Source: a virus. From it: a stretch of DNA of 23,679 nt. This document shows, piece after piece, positions 1 through 5,075 of the stretch. Position 1 is the first letter of the stretch. Every line of letters begins with the position of its first letter. The notes beneath the pieces were generated by a model that saw only the letters and a list, made by a program, of their open reading frames with translations, was not told the DNA's origin and did no database searches. Position numbers and translations under genes: made by a program. Location of the stretch: positions 1-23,679 of IMG/VR virus record IMGVR_UViG_3300006108_000064; one strand, written 5' to 3'.

Positions 1-2
1 TG

Positions 3-224
3 AAAGACATTAAAATTGGAGATAAAATTCTCTCTAATTCTGGATACAATGTTGTTGTCAATGTGTTTTCAAAAACAGAAAAGGTAGCATATAAAATTAA
101 AACTTCTAGCGGAAAGGAAATCATCTGTTCCGGAGAACATCTTTTTCCGATAGAGAATTTCTCGGAAATCTCCATAAACAAAGGGCTTTCTGTAGGAGAC
201 AAAATTCATATATACAATAAGTAG
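3..224 (+). CDS. 41: gp41 replicative helicase, N-terminal split-intein fragment (IntN; 5' end outside window)
   Basis: The open frame enters from the left edge and ends at TAG 222-224. Its 73 visible residues read as the middle and end of an intein N-half: a KDIKIGDKILSNSGYNVVVN stretch (block A/N2-like region) and a block B motif ending CSGEHLFP, whose His assists the first acyl shift. From memory this closely resembles the IntN of the gp41-1 split intein from environmental T4-like phages. The catalytic Cys1 and the N-extein (helicase N-terminus and Walker A) lie upstream, outside the window. The frame stops soon after block B and no homing endonuclease domain follows, so it should splice in trans with the product of 314-718. 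The base composition is visibly more A+T rich than the helicase extein. Identification is strong; splicing activity is inferred. Confidence 0.88.
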   Translation, partial: KDIKIGDKILSNSGYNVVVNVFSKTEKVAYKIKTSSGKEIICSGEHLFPIENFSEISINKGLSVGDKIHIYNK

Positions 225-313
225 TTGTTAGATCGACATCGGAGTTGTATATGACGAAGAGAATAAATTACACCCCAAACTGAACGTCATCTTAAAAAAC
301 GAAGGAAAATTAT
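225..313 (+). other. Short spacer between split-intein halves
   Basis: These 89 bases separate the two intein halves. No promoter or terminator is visible. A stop-free stretch in a third frame runs from about 232 to 318 (reading DIGVVYDEENKLHPKLNVIL, then about 8 more residues), but it has no ATG and is closed by stops on both sides. It may be a relic of a longer continuous intein or its linker. The end of the spacer carries the ribosome site for the IntC gene. Confidence 0.5.
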
Positions 314-718
314 ATGCTTGATGAAATAGTTTCTATAGAATGTATCGGCAACATGGAAATGTTGGACATCGAAGTATCCGGAAATCATTTATTCTATGCT
401 AATGATATTCTGACACATAATTCAACTTCTGATATGGATCTCACCAATACCTCCGAATCAATGGGTCTTGTGCATACGGTTGATCTAATGTTGGCTCTTA
501 TCAGCACAGAGGAACTGGAAGGTATGGGGCAGATCATGATCAAGCAACTAAAGAATCGCTACGGCGATCTAAACAACCACAGGAGGTTTGTTGCTGGCAT
601 TGACAGATCAAAGATGAAACTCTATGATGTGGACGACAAACAGCAAGAGGATGTGCATGAGTCTGGATTTGAGAAGACAGACAATCCAAAGAAGGATTTC
701 TCAGGAATCAGGTTTTAG
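314..718 (+). CDS. 41: gp41 replicative helicase, split-intein IntC plus C-terminal extein
   Basis: This 134-aa product starts at ATG 314 behind an AAGGA ribosome site at 302-306. Residues 1-36 are an intein C-half with block F (GNHLFYANDILTHN) ending in the splice residues His35-Asn36. Ser37 is the +1 nucleophile. Residues 37-134 are the C-terminal part of a DnaB-type T4 gp41 helicase, recognisable from TSESMGL, the LMLALISTEELE strand and the QLKNRYGD motif near the end of the RecA core. Trans-splicing with the IntN fragment ending at 224 would rebuild the hexameric helicase that unwinds DNA at the phage fork with the gp61 primase (encoded at 16409). The +1 Ser matches gp41-type split inteins. 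Nothing in the frame suggests degeneration. Confidence 0.92.
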   Translation: MLDEIVSIECIGNMEMLDIEVSGNHLFYANDILTHNSTSDMDLTNTSESMGLVHTVDLMLALISTEELEGMGQIMIKQLKNRYGDLNNHRRFVAGIDRSKMKLYDVDDKQQEDVHESGFEKTDNPKKDFSGIRF

Positions 719-724
719 TAAATA
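718..724 (+). promoter_or_regulatory. Weak late-promoter-like box (GTAAATA)
   Basis: GTAAATA lies 26 bases upstream of ATG 750, the same spacing as the better ATAAATA boxes before the other capsid-targeted genes. T4 late promoters have the consensus TATAAATA. The mismatch makes this the weakest member of the set. Confidence 0.35.
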
Positions 725-749
725 GTAAACCAAAAAGAGGAATCTACAC

Positions 750-902
750 ATGAAAAGTTTCAGAGAGTTTATCACGTAAATCACGATCAGAGATGCCTCC
801 GGTAAACTCAAGCGACTTGCGTGTGTGCCAATCAGACAAGCCGACAATAAGGTCCGCTGCTTACCTCCTGGTAAGAGCGGATCTTCCAGCGGCGGACCAT
901 AG
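750..902 (+). pseudogene. Small capsid-targeted protein interrupted by an in-frame stop at codon 10
   Basis: ATG 750 follows a good AGAGG ribosome site and encodes MKSFREFIT, then TAA at 777-779. The same frame continues open for 40 more codons to TAG 900-902 (starting ITIRDASGKLKRLACVPIRQ and ending in a Gly/Ser-rich tail). The first nine residues match the T4 capsid targeting sequence (T4 internal proteins begin MKTYQEFIAE) and the starts of the genes at 1367 and 6953. Those proteins have Glu at codon 10, the residue after which the prohead protease cuts, so a single GAA-to-TAA change would explain the stop. The downstream part is basic (KLKR), as expected of a DNA-associated internal protein. 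It could be a nonsense mutant, a stop read through at some level, or a sequencing error. No alternative start lies directly after the stop. Confidence 0.6.
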
Positions 903-919
903 ATTTTTCAAAAAAGTTC

Positions 920-948
920 TTGACATATTTTCTCGGATCGTCTATCAA
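920..948 (+). promoter_or_regulatory. Early sigma70-like promoter
   Basis: TTGACA at 920-925, a 17-bp spacer, and TATCAA at 943-948. The likely start site near 955 gives a short leader to ATG 975. The spacer (TATTTTCTCGGATCGTC) is almost the same as that of the promoter at 3201, and both are followed by a GATGTA/AATGTA segment. Confidence 0.7.
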
Positions 949-974
949 GAGGATGTAACGAGAAAGGAAAAGTC

Positions 975-1316
975 ATGGAAAAGCAGATTGAAAAGCTGAT
1001 CGAAAACATCATTCAGGATTACAAGAACTTCCTTTACGGCAGCCGATACAATAATTGGCCGAGCGCGATTGATCACCGCAATCAGCAGTATGATCGTTTC
1101 ATCAAGGGCGTTCGTGTCGTTGACGGCAAAAAATATGTCAAGATCATCACCGAAGGTGGTGGTGTTTGGGGCTTCATCAACAAGGGCAACGACAAGTTCC
1201 GCGTCGGCGACATTCTCAAGGCTGCCAGTTGGGCTGCTCCTGCTCTGAACAAGGCCCGTGGCAACATTCTTGATGGTGACTACGAGATTCGCTGGACTGG
1301 TCCTCTTTGCCTCTAA
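975..1316 (+). CDS. Conserved phage protein, unknown function
   Basis: A 113-aa soluble protein starting at ATG 975 behind an AAAGGAAAA ribosome site. It is the first gene after the promoter at 920-948, so probably early. It begins with a charged helix (MEKQIEKLIENIIQDYKNF) and ends with a compact half containing GGGVWGFI, FRVGDILKAASWAAPALNKA and a final YEIRWTGP. Small proteins with this WGFI...GDILKAASW...ARGNI pattern recur in T4-like genomes without assigned function. There is no signal peptide, membrane segment or metal-binding motif. The gene is codon-regular and intact. I do not recognise a biochemical role. Confidence 0.82.
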   Translation: MEKQIEKLIENIIQDYKNFLYGSRYNNWPSAIDHRNQQYDRFIKGVRVVDGKKYVKIITEGGGVWGFINKGNDKFRVGDILKAASWAAPALNKARGNILDGDYEIRWTGPLCL

Positions 1317-1331
1317 AAAACTTCAAGAAAC

Positions 1332-1356
1332 ATAAATATGATGTGTTGCATCATAT
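1332..1356 (+). promoter_or_regulatory. Late-promoter box overlapping an RNA hairpin before the HAD gene
   Basis: The ATAAATA late box at 1332-1338 overlaps the 5' arm of a perfect 8-bp inverted repeat: ATATGATG 1336-1343, loop TGTTG, CATCATAT 1349-1356. The GGAAA ribosome site and ATG 1367 follow directly. A late transcript would start about six bases after the box and lose most of the 5' arm, whereas a read-through transcript from the early promoter at 920 would keep the hairpin. Confidence 0.5.
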
Positions 1357-1366
1357 GGAAACAAAA

Positions 1367-2002
1367 ATGAAATCTTTCAAACATTTTTTCTATGAGGGTG
1401 TCGGTGGAAAATCCGACACTCTTCATGCTTTTGACATGGACGAAACCATCTTCGCCCACGACAAGAAGCACCTCAAGGTTCATGTTATGGATCAAGGAGG
1501 AAATAGAGTCAGAACTCTTACCAATCAGGAATACAACAATCACACATTGTCTCCTGGACAATATTATGATTATTCAGATTTCAAGTCGTCTGACATATTC
1601 CATAAGTCCGCTCGTCCTATTCGCAAGATGTTAGCCAAGATGAAAGCCATTCATAATAATGGCGGCAAGGTCGAGATCGTGACCGCACGACAGGATTTTG
1701 ATTCAAAGGAAAGATTTGGTCGTGAACTTGGTCGTTATGGTATCGATATAAACAAGATTCATGTTCGTCGTTCCGGCAATCTTGATCCTCGTGGCCATCC
1801 TGCCGTAAACAAGGCTAACATGGTATCCAAACTCATTCGTCAGAGTGGATATAAAAAGGTGCATCTATACGATGATAGCGAGCCAAATCTGGATCACTTT
1901 CTAAAACTGAAAGGGCGTCATCCGGATGTTGATTTCGTCGCACATCATGTCCAACATGATCCTGAGACAGACGAAGTGAGATTGACCACAAAATCTTCTT
2001 GA
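1367..2002 (+). CDS. HAD-superfamily phosphatase with capsid-targeting N-terminus
   Basis: A 211-aa haloacid-dehalogenase-fold hydrolase. Motif I is AFDMDET (Asp23 nucleophile, Asp25 acid/base, Thr27), motif II is the Thr of VTARQ (Thr106), motif III a Lys in NKANM (Lys149), and motif IV the acidic pair LYDDSEPN (Asp169, Asp170). The set is complete, so phosphatase activity is likely. The small insert and VTARQ/YDDS motifs resemble phage polynucleotide 3'-phosphatase and RNA-repair-type HAD proteins, but the substrate cannot be read from sequence. Residues 1-10 (MKSFKHFFYE, then GVGG) match the T4 capsid targeting propeptide with Glu at position 10, which suggests packaging in the head. I chose ATG 1367 for this reason and for its GGAAA site; in-frame ATGs at 1307 and 1355 would only extend it. 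Confidence 0.85.
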   Translation: MKSFKHFFYEGVGGKSDTLHAFDMDETIFAHDKKHLKVHVMDQGGNRVRTLTNQEYNNHTLSPGQYYDYSDFKSSDIFHKSARPIRKMLAKMKAIHNNGGKVEIVTARQDFDSKERFGRELGRYGIDINKIHVRRSGNLDPRGHPAVNKANMVSKLIRQSGYKKVHLYDDSEPNLDHFLKLKGRHPDVDFVAHHVQHDPETDEVRLTTKSS

Positions 2003-2027
2003 CATATTTCTCAAACTATACTATTGT
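1999..2027 (+). promoter_or_regulatory. Early sigma70-like promoter before the structured leader
   Basis: TTGACA at 1999-2004, 17-bp spacer, TATTGT at 2022-2027. The -35 overlaps the stop of the HAD gene. The predicted start at about 2034 coincides with the first base of the long inverted repeat at 2035, so the transcript would begin with that stem. Confidence 0.7.
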
Positions 2028-2034
2028 GAATATA

Positions 2035-2105
2035 CGAGATGAGAGAGATCGAGTGGTCTTTCGAAAATGGCTAGTTACTGCCGGGTGGACTTCTCTCTCA
2101 TCTCG
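2035..2105 (+). ncRNA. Structured RNA leader closed by a perfect 14-bp stem
   Basis: CGAGATGAGAGAGA at 2035-2048 is the exact reverse complement of TCTCTCTCATCTCG at 2092-2105. The 43 bases between contain smaller possible helices, including TGGC/GCCG around 2067-2083 and GTC/GAC pairs, so a branched fold is plausible. The element begins at the expected transcription start of the promoter at 1999-2027 and ends just before the GGAGA ribosome site for ATG 2120. There is no U-tract after it, so it does not look like an intrinsic terminator. It could be a cis-regulatory leader, a 5'-end stabiliser, or a processed small RNA. I do not recognise it as a named riboswitch. Confidence 0.6.
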
Positions 2106-2119
2106 CCATTTGGAGAAAA

Positions 2120-2308
2120 ATGATGACGAAGTATAAAGAAGGGTTTGAACTGACCAACGAGTTGGTCAAGATTCTAGATAAGCGCGGCGGTGTTCCTTAT
2201 GTCGCCGGTTATCTTCAGTCTTTCTTGCCTGATGTCGCCGCCCACGGTATTGATGCTCTCCGCCGGCGTGTTGAATATCTGAAAAACGAAGAATATACCG
2301 AACTCTGA
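2120..2308 (+). CDS. Small hypothetical protein, first gene after the structured leader
   Basis: A 62-aa soluble protein beginning at tandem ATGs (2120 or 2123) behind GGAGA. It is predicted mostly helical: an N-terminal charged helix (EGFELTNELVKILDKRGG) and a second half ending RRRVEYLKNEEYTEL. It lies between a strong early promoter with a structured leader and a tRNA gene starting 10 bases after its stop, so gene and tRNA are probably one transcript. The YVAGYLQSFLPDVA segment has the length and pattern of many small phage proteins but I recognise no family. No metal ligands or membrane segment. Confidence 0.75.
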   Translation: MMTKYKEGFELTNELVKILDKRGGVPYVAGYLQSFLPDVAAHGIDALRRRVEYLKNEEYTEL

Positions 2309-2318
2309 TAGGGTTTGT

Positions 2319-2402
2319 GATCGCGTAGGAGAATAGGTAAACCCAGCAGACTTTTAATCTGTCGCGAAAGCACTGTCGGTTCGAGTCCGACCGCGATCAC
2401 CA
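2319..2402 (+). tRNA. tRNA with UUU (Lys) anticodon and an enlarged variable region
   Basis: An 84-nt cloverleaf. Acceptor GATCGCG 2319-2325 pairs with CGCGATC 2392-2398, followed by discriminator A2399 and an encoded CCA 2400-2402. Anticodon stem GCAGA/TCTGT flanks loop CTTTTAA (2351-2357), giving anticodon UUU at 2353-2355. T arm GTCGG-TTCGAGT-CCGAC is canonical. The variable region (2363-2374) is 12 nt with a GC-GAAA-GC mini-hairpin instead of the 4-5 nt usual for tRNA-Lys. The D arm, with GGTAAAC and a 2-3 bp stem, looks like those of class II tRNAs (Leu, Tyr). Decoding Lys AAA/AAG is the simple reading. Because LeuRS ignores the anticodon, charging with another amino acid cannot be excluded. 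It is cotranscribed with the gene at 2120. Confidence 0.88.
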
Positions 2403-2416
2403 TTCAGGAAAACATT

Positions 2417-2827
2417 ATGACGATGCATCTACTCGGTCCAGCATTTAGCACAACCAGGACATCTTCCAAAAAGGCGAAGATGTCTTCTGGTAAGTATTCT
2501 AAGTATTGTCAAGACTGGATTGATTATAACAAGCGAATGAAGAAGCTTGGATCCAAGACCAAAACCTTTGAAGAATATCTCGTCTATCGTGAAGGCAAGT
2601 TCAAGCCCAACCTCCGCGGCACAACTATGCCTGACTATCGCACAGAAGAGAGTCGTAAGCATCGAGAACTTTATCCGTCTCAAAGTGAGGTGGGTGTGGC
2701 GTTTGCTAAGGCTCCAAACACCTATACTGGTGATAAACTTCTGGGTATTGCTACACTTCACAAATCCTGTTTACAGCCCGTCTTTTCTAGAAAAGATGCT
2801 GAAGATATTTCGCGAATGAGGAGGTAA
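2417..2827 (+). CDS. Conserved phage protein (MHLLGPAF family), unknown function
   Basis: A 136-aa basic soluble protein starting at ATG 2417 with AGGAAAA upstream; an in-frame ATG at 2423 would give the more typical start MHLLGPAFSTT. Its features are the LLGPAF N-terminus, a Lys/Ser-rich linker, a helix W-IDYNKRMKKLG, the motif KTFEEYLVYREGKFKP, and a C-terminal segment containing YPS and GDKLLGIATLHKS. The LGIA-hLHKS-hxPVF ending recurs in T4-like and other phages. I know of no assigned function. There is one Cys and no membrane segment. It starts directly after the tRNA and probably shares its transcript. Confidence 0.82.
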   Translation: MTMHLLGPAFSTTRTSSKKAKMSSGKYSKYCQDWIDYNKRMKKLGSKTKTFEEYLVYREGKFKPNLRGTTMPDYRTEESRKHRELYPSQSEVGVAFAKAPNTYTGDKLLGIATLHKSCLQPVFSRKDAEDISRMRR

Positions 2828-2836
2828 TGACTGACT

Positions 2837-2989
2837 ATGACTATTATGACTTTCAAGGAATACAAGGATTTTGAGCGCGAAGCTGTCAAGGAACAGTATA
2901 GGCGCAATGTCAGTTATTATGATCCTATGAGGGGCTGGGTTCTGGATACATCATGGAAACTAAATACAGATAGGCAGAACTCTAACTGA
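2837..2989 (+). CDS. Small hypothetical protein, 50 aa
   Basis: ATG 2837 opens a 50-codon frame ending TGA 2987-2989. It reads MTIMTFKEYKDFEREAVKEQ and continues with two aromatic, charged segments (YYDPMRGW, DTSWKLNTDRQ). Position in a tight + strand array, between a stop at 2827 and a strong GAGGAG ribosome site at 2988-2993, supports it. Its own ribosome site is weak (GAGG at 2821). A competing frame from ATG 2827 ends after 15 codons. An internal M-TFKEY-DFE resembles a capsid-targeting start, but without the expected Phe/Glu spacing. No function recognised. Confidence 0.55.
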   Translation: MTIMTFKEYKDFEREAVKEQYRRNVSYYDPMRGWVLDTSWKLNTDRQNSN

Positions 2990-3000
2990 GGAGAACCTTC

Positions 3001-3204
3001 TTGGCTACACTTACAAAAGATCAAAAAGCCATCAAACAGCGCATCAAGGCTTCCATCGAGAAAGAGATCGGAATGTGTGATGATCATGCCGACCTGATGG
3101 TTCTTGCCACAACCCTCTACAAATCTTCCAAACTCATTTTCTCGACCTATCCTGGTCACGAGGAAAATCCTATTTCATCTGAAGGTTCTGAAAAAAAGGA
3201 TTGA
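3001..3204 (+). CDS. Small hypothetical protein with UUG start
   Basis: A 67-aa protein starting at TTG 3001. The start is fixed by an excellent GAGGAG site seven bases upstream and by the absence of an early ATG. It is helical and charged (LTKDQKAIKQRIKASIEKEI), followed by CDDHADLMVLATTLYKSSKLIF and a hydrophilic tail. The early promoter at 3201 overlaps its stop. A TAAATA box at 2961-2966 lies upstream. No family recognised; probably a small regulatory or host-interaction protein, but that is only a guess from size and position. Confidence 0.7.
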   Translation: MATLTKDQKAIKQRIKASIEKEIGMCDDHADLMVLATTLYKSSKLIFSTYPGHEENPISSEGSEKKD

Positions 3205-3228
3205 CATATTTCCTGGATCGTCTATGGT
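3201..3228 (+). promoter_or_regulatory. Early sigma70-like promoter
   Basis: TTGACA at 3201-3206, 16-bp spacer, TATGGT at 3223-3228. The segment GGATCGTCTAT is shared with the promoter at 920, and GAATGTAGT follows as in the promoter at 3552. Confidence 0.65.
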
Positions 3229-3260
3229 GAGAATGTAGTCAGTGATTTGGAGTGATTGCA

Positions 3261-3542
3261 ATGTCCTTTGCTGCTGGAAATCTCGCCTCTAATCTTCTCG
3301 GATATTTTCGTGAGAAGGAGCGGGGTCGTCCTTTTGAATACAAGGCCAATCCGATGCAGGGTCTTGCTGAGAAGACCTTTGGTGAGAATCTTCCTCATCT
3401 GGTCTTTGTTGGTCCTGAGGGCGATGGGGTCCGTATGGCTCGTGTTTTGAAGACCGTGGCATATGTCGCGATTGACGAAGATGGCCGTGGTTTGGTGATT
3501 CAGAAATGGCAAATCAAGGGTCATCGCCTATACGGCCGGTGA
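3261..3542 (+). CDS. Hypothetical protein
   Basis: A 93-aa protein. ATG 3261 is preferred over an in-frame GTG at 3252 because GGAG at 3248-3251 is nine bases from the ATG but abuts the GTG. It follows directly on the promoter at 3201. The sequence starts with a helical SFAAGNLASNLLGYFREKE and continues with a beta-rich half ending in VAYVAIDEDGRGLVIQKWQI, which suggests a small alpha/beta fold. It has no Cys, signal peptide or membrane segment. I do not recognise the family. The promoter for the lipoprotein starts ten bases after its stop. Confidence 0.78.
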   Translation: MSFAAGNLASNLLGYFREKERGRPFEYKANPMQGLAEKTFGENLPHLVFVGPEGDGVRMARVLKTVAYVAIDEDGRGLVIQKWQIKGHRLYGR

Positions 3543-3551
3543 CCTTTTTTC

Positions 3552-3579
3552 TTGACATTATTTTCAACTCTGCTATTAT
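3552..3579 (+). promoter_or_regulatory. Early sigma70-like promoter
   Basis: TTGACA at 3552-3557, 16-bp spacer, TATTAT at 3574-3579, with AATGTAGT just downstream. It drives the lipoprotein gene at 3606 and probably the overlapping set to 5238. Confidence 0.75.
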
Positions 3580-3605
3580 CAGAAATGTAGTTAGAGAGGT
3601 GAATC

Positions 3606-3755
3606 GTGTTTCGCAAGATTATCGCTGTTGTGTTGATCGTCGCTCTTGTGGCGGGCTGTGCTAAAGACAAGCATCCTGATCTGCCTGTTCCTGCTCAGAA
3701 CTGTGAGGTTGTCAATGCCGATTATGCCAATGTCGGTGTTCTCGGTCAAATGTGA
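3606..3755 (+). CDS. Small phage lipoprotein
   Basis: GTG 3606 with GAGAGGTG upstream gives a 49-aa precursor. It has a basic start (MFRK), a hydrophobic core (IIAVVLIVALV) and a lipobox LVAGC with Cys18, the residue that signal peptidase II would leave lipidated. The mature peptide is about 32 residues, with a Pro-rich segment (HPDLPVPAQ) and a second Cys at 33. It sits right after an early promoter, so an early envelope function such as superinfection exclusion fits the position. Its size and prolines also fit an outer-membrane spanin, but no inner-membrane spanin partner is adjacent. It is too short for most gene callers. Confidence 0.75.
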   Translation: MFRKIIAVVLIVALVAGCAKDKHPDLPVPAQNCEVVNADYANVGVLGQM

Positions 3756-3767
3756 GGAGTATTGATT

Positions 3768-4163
3768 ATGACAAAGATTGTGTATAATGCTGGCTTTGGC
3801 GGATTCAGCCTGTCTGAGGCGGCTATTGACCGATATGCTGAAATCAAGGGTATCACTCTTTATGATGGACAGTATCTGTGTCCGAAAGAAGAATATGATG
3901 CAATCCATGATGAAGAAATAAAAAATCCTATCGGACCTGATCGTTTTGCTAAGACCGAGGCACTTTATTTCTCTGATCGTTGTATTGATCGCACAGACCC
4001 CGCATTGGTCCAAGTTGTTGAGCAACTTGGTGATAAGGCGAATGGTTCTTGTGCTAAACTCTTTATCACAGATGTTCCTTCTGGCACCAAGTATCGTATT
4101 GATGAATATGATGGTCTGGAGTCTGTTATGACCATTGATGATTATGAATGGAGTATTGCGTGA
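3768..4163 (+). CDS. Conserved phage protein (NAGFGGFSLS family)
   Basis: A 131-aa protein from ATG 3768 with GAGGAGT seven bases upstream (an in-frame TTG at 3762 is too close to that site). The N-terminal motif YNAGFGGFSLSEAAIDRYAE is the signature of a protein family common in phages and some bacteria. The remainder includes DRCIDRTDPALVQVVEQLGDKA and a C-terminal VPSGTKYRIDEYDGLE...DYEW segment. Function of the family is unknown to me. Its stop overlaps the next ATG (TGATG), which indicates translational coupling. Confidence 0.85.
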   Translation: MTKIVYNAGFGGFSLSEAAIDRYAEIKGITLYDGQYLCPKEEYDAIHDEEIKNPIGPDRFAKTEALYFSDRCIDRTDPALVQVVEQLGDKANGSCAKLFITDVPSGTKYRIDEYDGLESVMTIDDYEWSIA

Positions 4164-4558
4164 TGATTGTTGAAAATGCCGTCCTATGCAACAAATGCGA
4201 GGACCACATCTTTTCCAAGCATCGCCATGATTTTGTAACATGCAGTTGTGGAGCAATCTCTGTAGATGGTGGACAAGAATATCTACGGCGCTCTGGATCC
4301 GCAGAAGTTAGGGGAACTTATACCGATCTAAGTTGGTCTCTGGAAGATTCAATCTATCGGGAATGTGTTGATGCAGCCGAACTAGCAGTGAATACAGGAC
4401 GAAATGCTCATGGTATTGCTAATGCAGTAATGCGCGCACTTCGTCATCGTGATCGTGTGATTGCTGAAGGCGAATATCGTGTAATGGCTGATTACAAAGA
4501 TGAACTGATGGTTGTTGAACCTGATGGAACTGTAAATCGTTATAAGAAGGTAGTGTAA
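4163..4558 (+). CDS. Zinc-ribbon-like conserved phage protein (DUF7695-like)
   Basis: A 131-aa protein whose ATG 4163 overlaps the preceding stop. An in-frame ATG at 4148 inside the upstream gene is less likely. The first 45 residues carry Cys9-x2-Cys12 and Cys27-x-Cys29, with the conserved core SKHRHDFVTCSCG and VDGGQEYLRR, a small zinc-ribbon-like domain found alone in many phages. The C-terminal part (about 50-131) is a helical region plus a DELMVVEPDGTVNRYKK strand pair, and looks like an added domain. Nucleic-acid or protein binding is plausible. The stop/start ATGA overlap continues the operon. Confidence 0.8.
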   Translation: MIVENAVLCNKCEDHIFSKHRHDFVTCSCGAISVDGGQEYLRRSGSAEVRGTYTDLSWSLEDSIYRECVDAAELAVNTGRNAHGIANAVMRALRHRDRVIAEGEYRVMADYKDELMVVEPDGTVNRYKKVV

Positions 4559-4809
4559 TGAAAGTATCTGAAAAATACCGAGTATATAAAGACCAATATG
4601 GATATTGGTGGCCGCAATACAGAGATCATATTGGATTTGACAACAACGATGAACCAGTATATGTGTGGAAAATAATTAACAAAGATGATTATGTTGTATA
4701 TACATATAAAGAAGCGATTTCTTGGGTGAATGCCGAGGTTGCCAGAAAAGAATATAATGAAAATCCTGTAGTTCTGTATCCACCATTTCCTGAGGAGGAA
4801 CCAAAGTGA
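4558..4809 (+). CDS. Small hypothetical protein, aromatic-rich
   Basis: An 83-aa protein starting at ATG 4558, which overlaps the TAA of the previous gene by one base. It is rich in Tyr and Trp (YGYWWPQYRDH, YVWKI, YVVYTYKEA) and ends with PFPEEEPK. The layout suggests a small beta sheet plus one helix (YKEAISWVNAEVARKEYN). Codon use is more A+T rich than the late genes. The last four codons overlap the GTG start of the next gene. No family recognised. Confidence 0.75.
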   Translation: MKVSEKYRVYKDQYGYWWPQYRDHIGFDNNDEPVYVWKIINKDDYVVYTYKEAISWVNAEVARKEYNENPVVLYPPFPEEEPK

Positions 4810-5075
4810 CCAAATATCTAGTAGAAACCGTATCTATTTTCCGCATTCGTTATGTCGTAGAGGCAAATGACCCTACTCATGCGGCGGATGAAGTTGTTGT
4901 AAATGATGGATCATTGCACGAGTTTTCTCAGAAGCATCTAGATGAGATTATTTCATCTGTGCGAGAGATTGATAATGCTCAATATCTCCTTCAGTTTGAT
5001 GAAGATAATGATTATCTTTCTGGATGGACCGACGAACAGAAGTTTAATTTTGTGAATGTGGTGGACTATGACTAA
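4806..5075 (+). CDS. DpnD/PcfM-like small protein
   Basis: An 89-aa protein starting at GTG 4806, fixed by GAGGAGGA upstream and a four-base overlap with the preceding stop. The first strand pair YLVETVSIFRIRYVVEA followed by an ANDPTHAADEVV helix is the pattern of the small DpnD/PcfM-like family, common on plasmids and phages and without a proven role. The C-terminal half is acidic (QFDEDNDYL). The next gene begins inside its last codons. Family assignment is from memory of the motif and is moderate. Confidence 0.72.
   Translation: MTKYLVETVSIFRIRYVVEANDPTHAADEVVVNDGSLHEFSQKHLDEIISSVREIDNAQYLLQFDEDNDYLSGWTDEQKFNFVNVVDYD

Noticed and set aside
793-999. + strand frame of 68 codons overlapping 750-902 and the start of 975
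   Set aside because: It crosses a promoter and the ribosome site of 975 and has no ribosome site of its own; the frame beginning with MKSFREFIT explains this DNA better.
2035-2105. Intrinsic terminator
   Set aside because: The inverted repeat is strong but is followed by GCCATTTGGAG rather than a U-run, and it sits at the expected transcript start, not its end.
3591-4256. Antisense frame of 221 codons
   Set aside because: It runs opposite the lipoprotein and the NAGFGGFSLS-type gene, both well supported by ribosome sites and overlaps; no recognisable protein motif.
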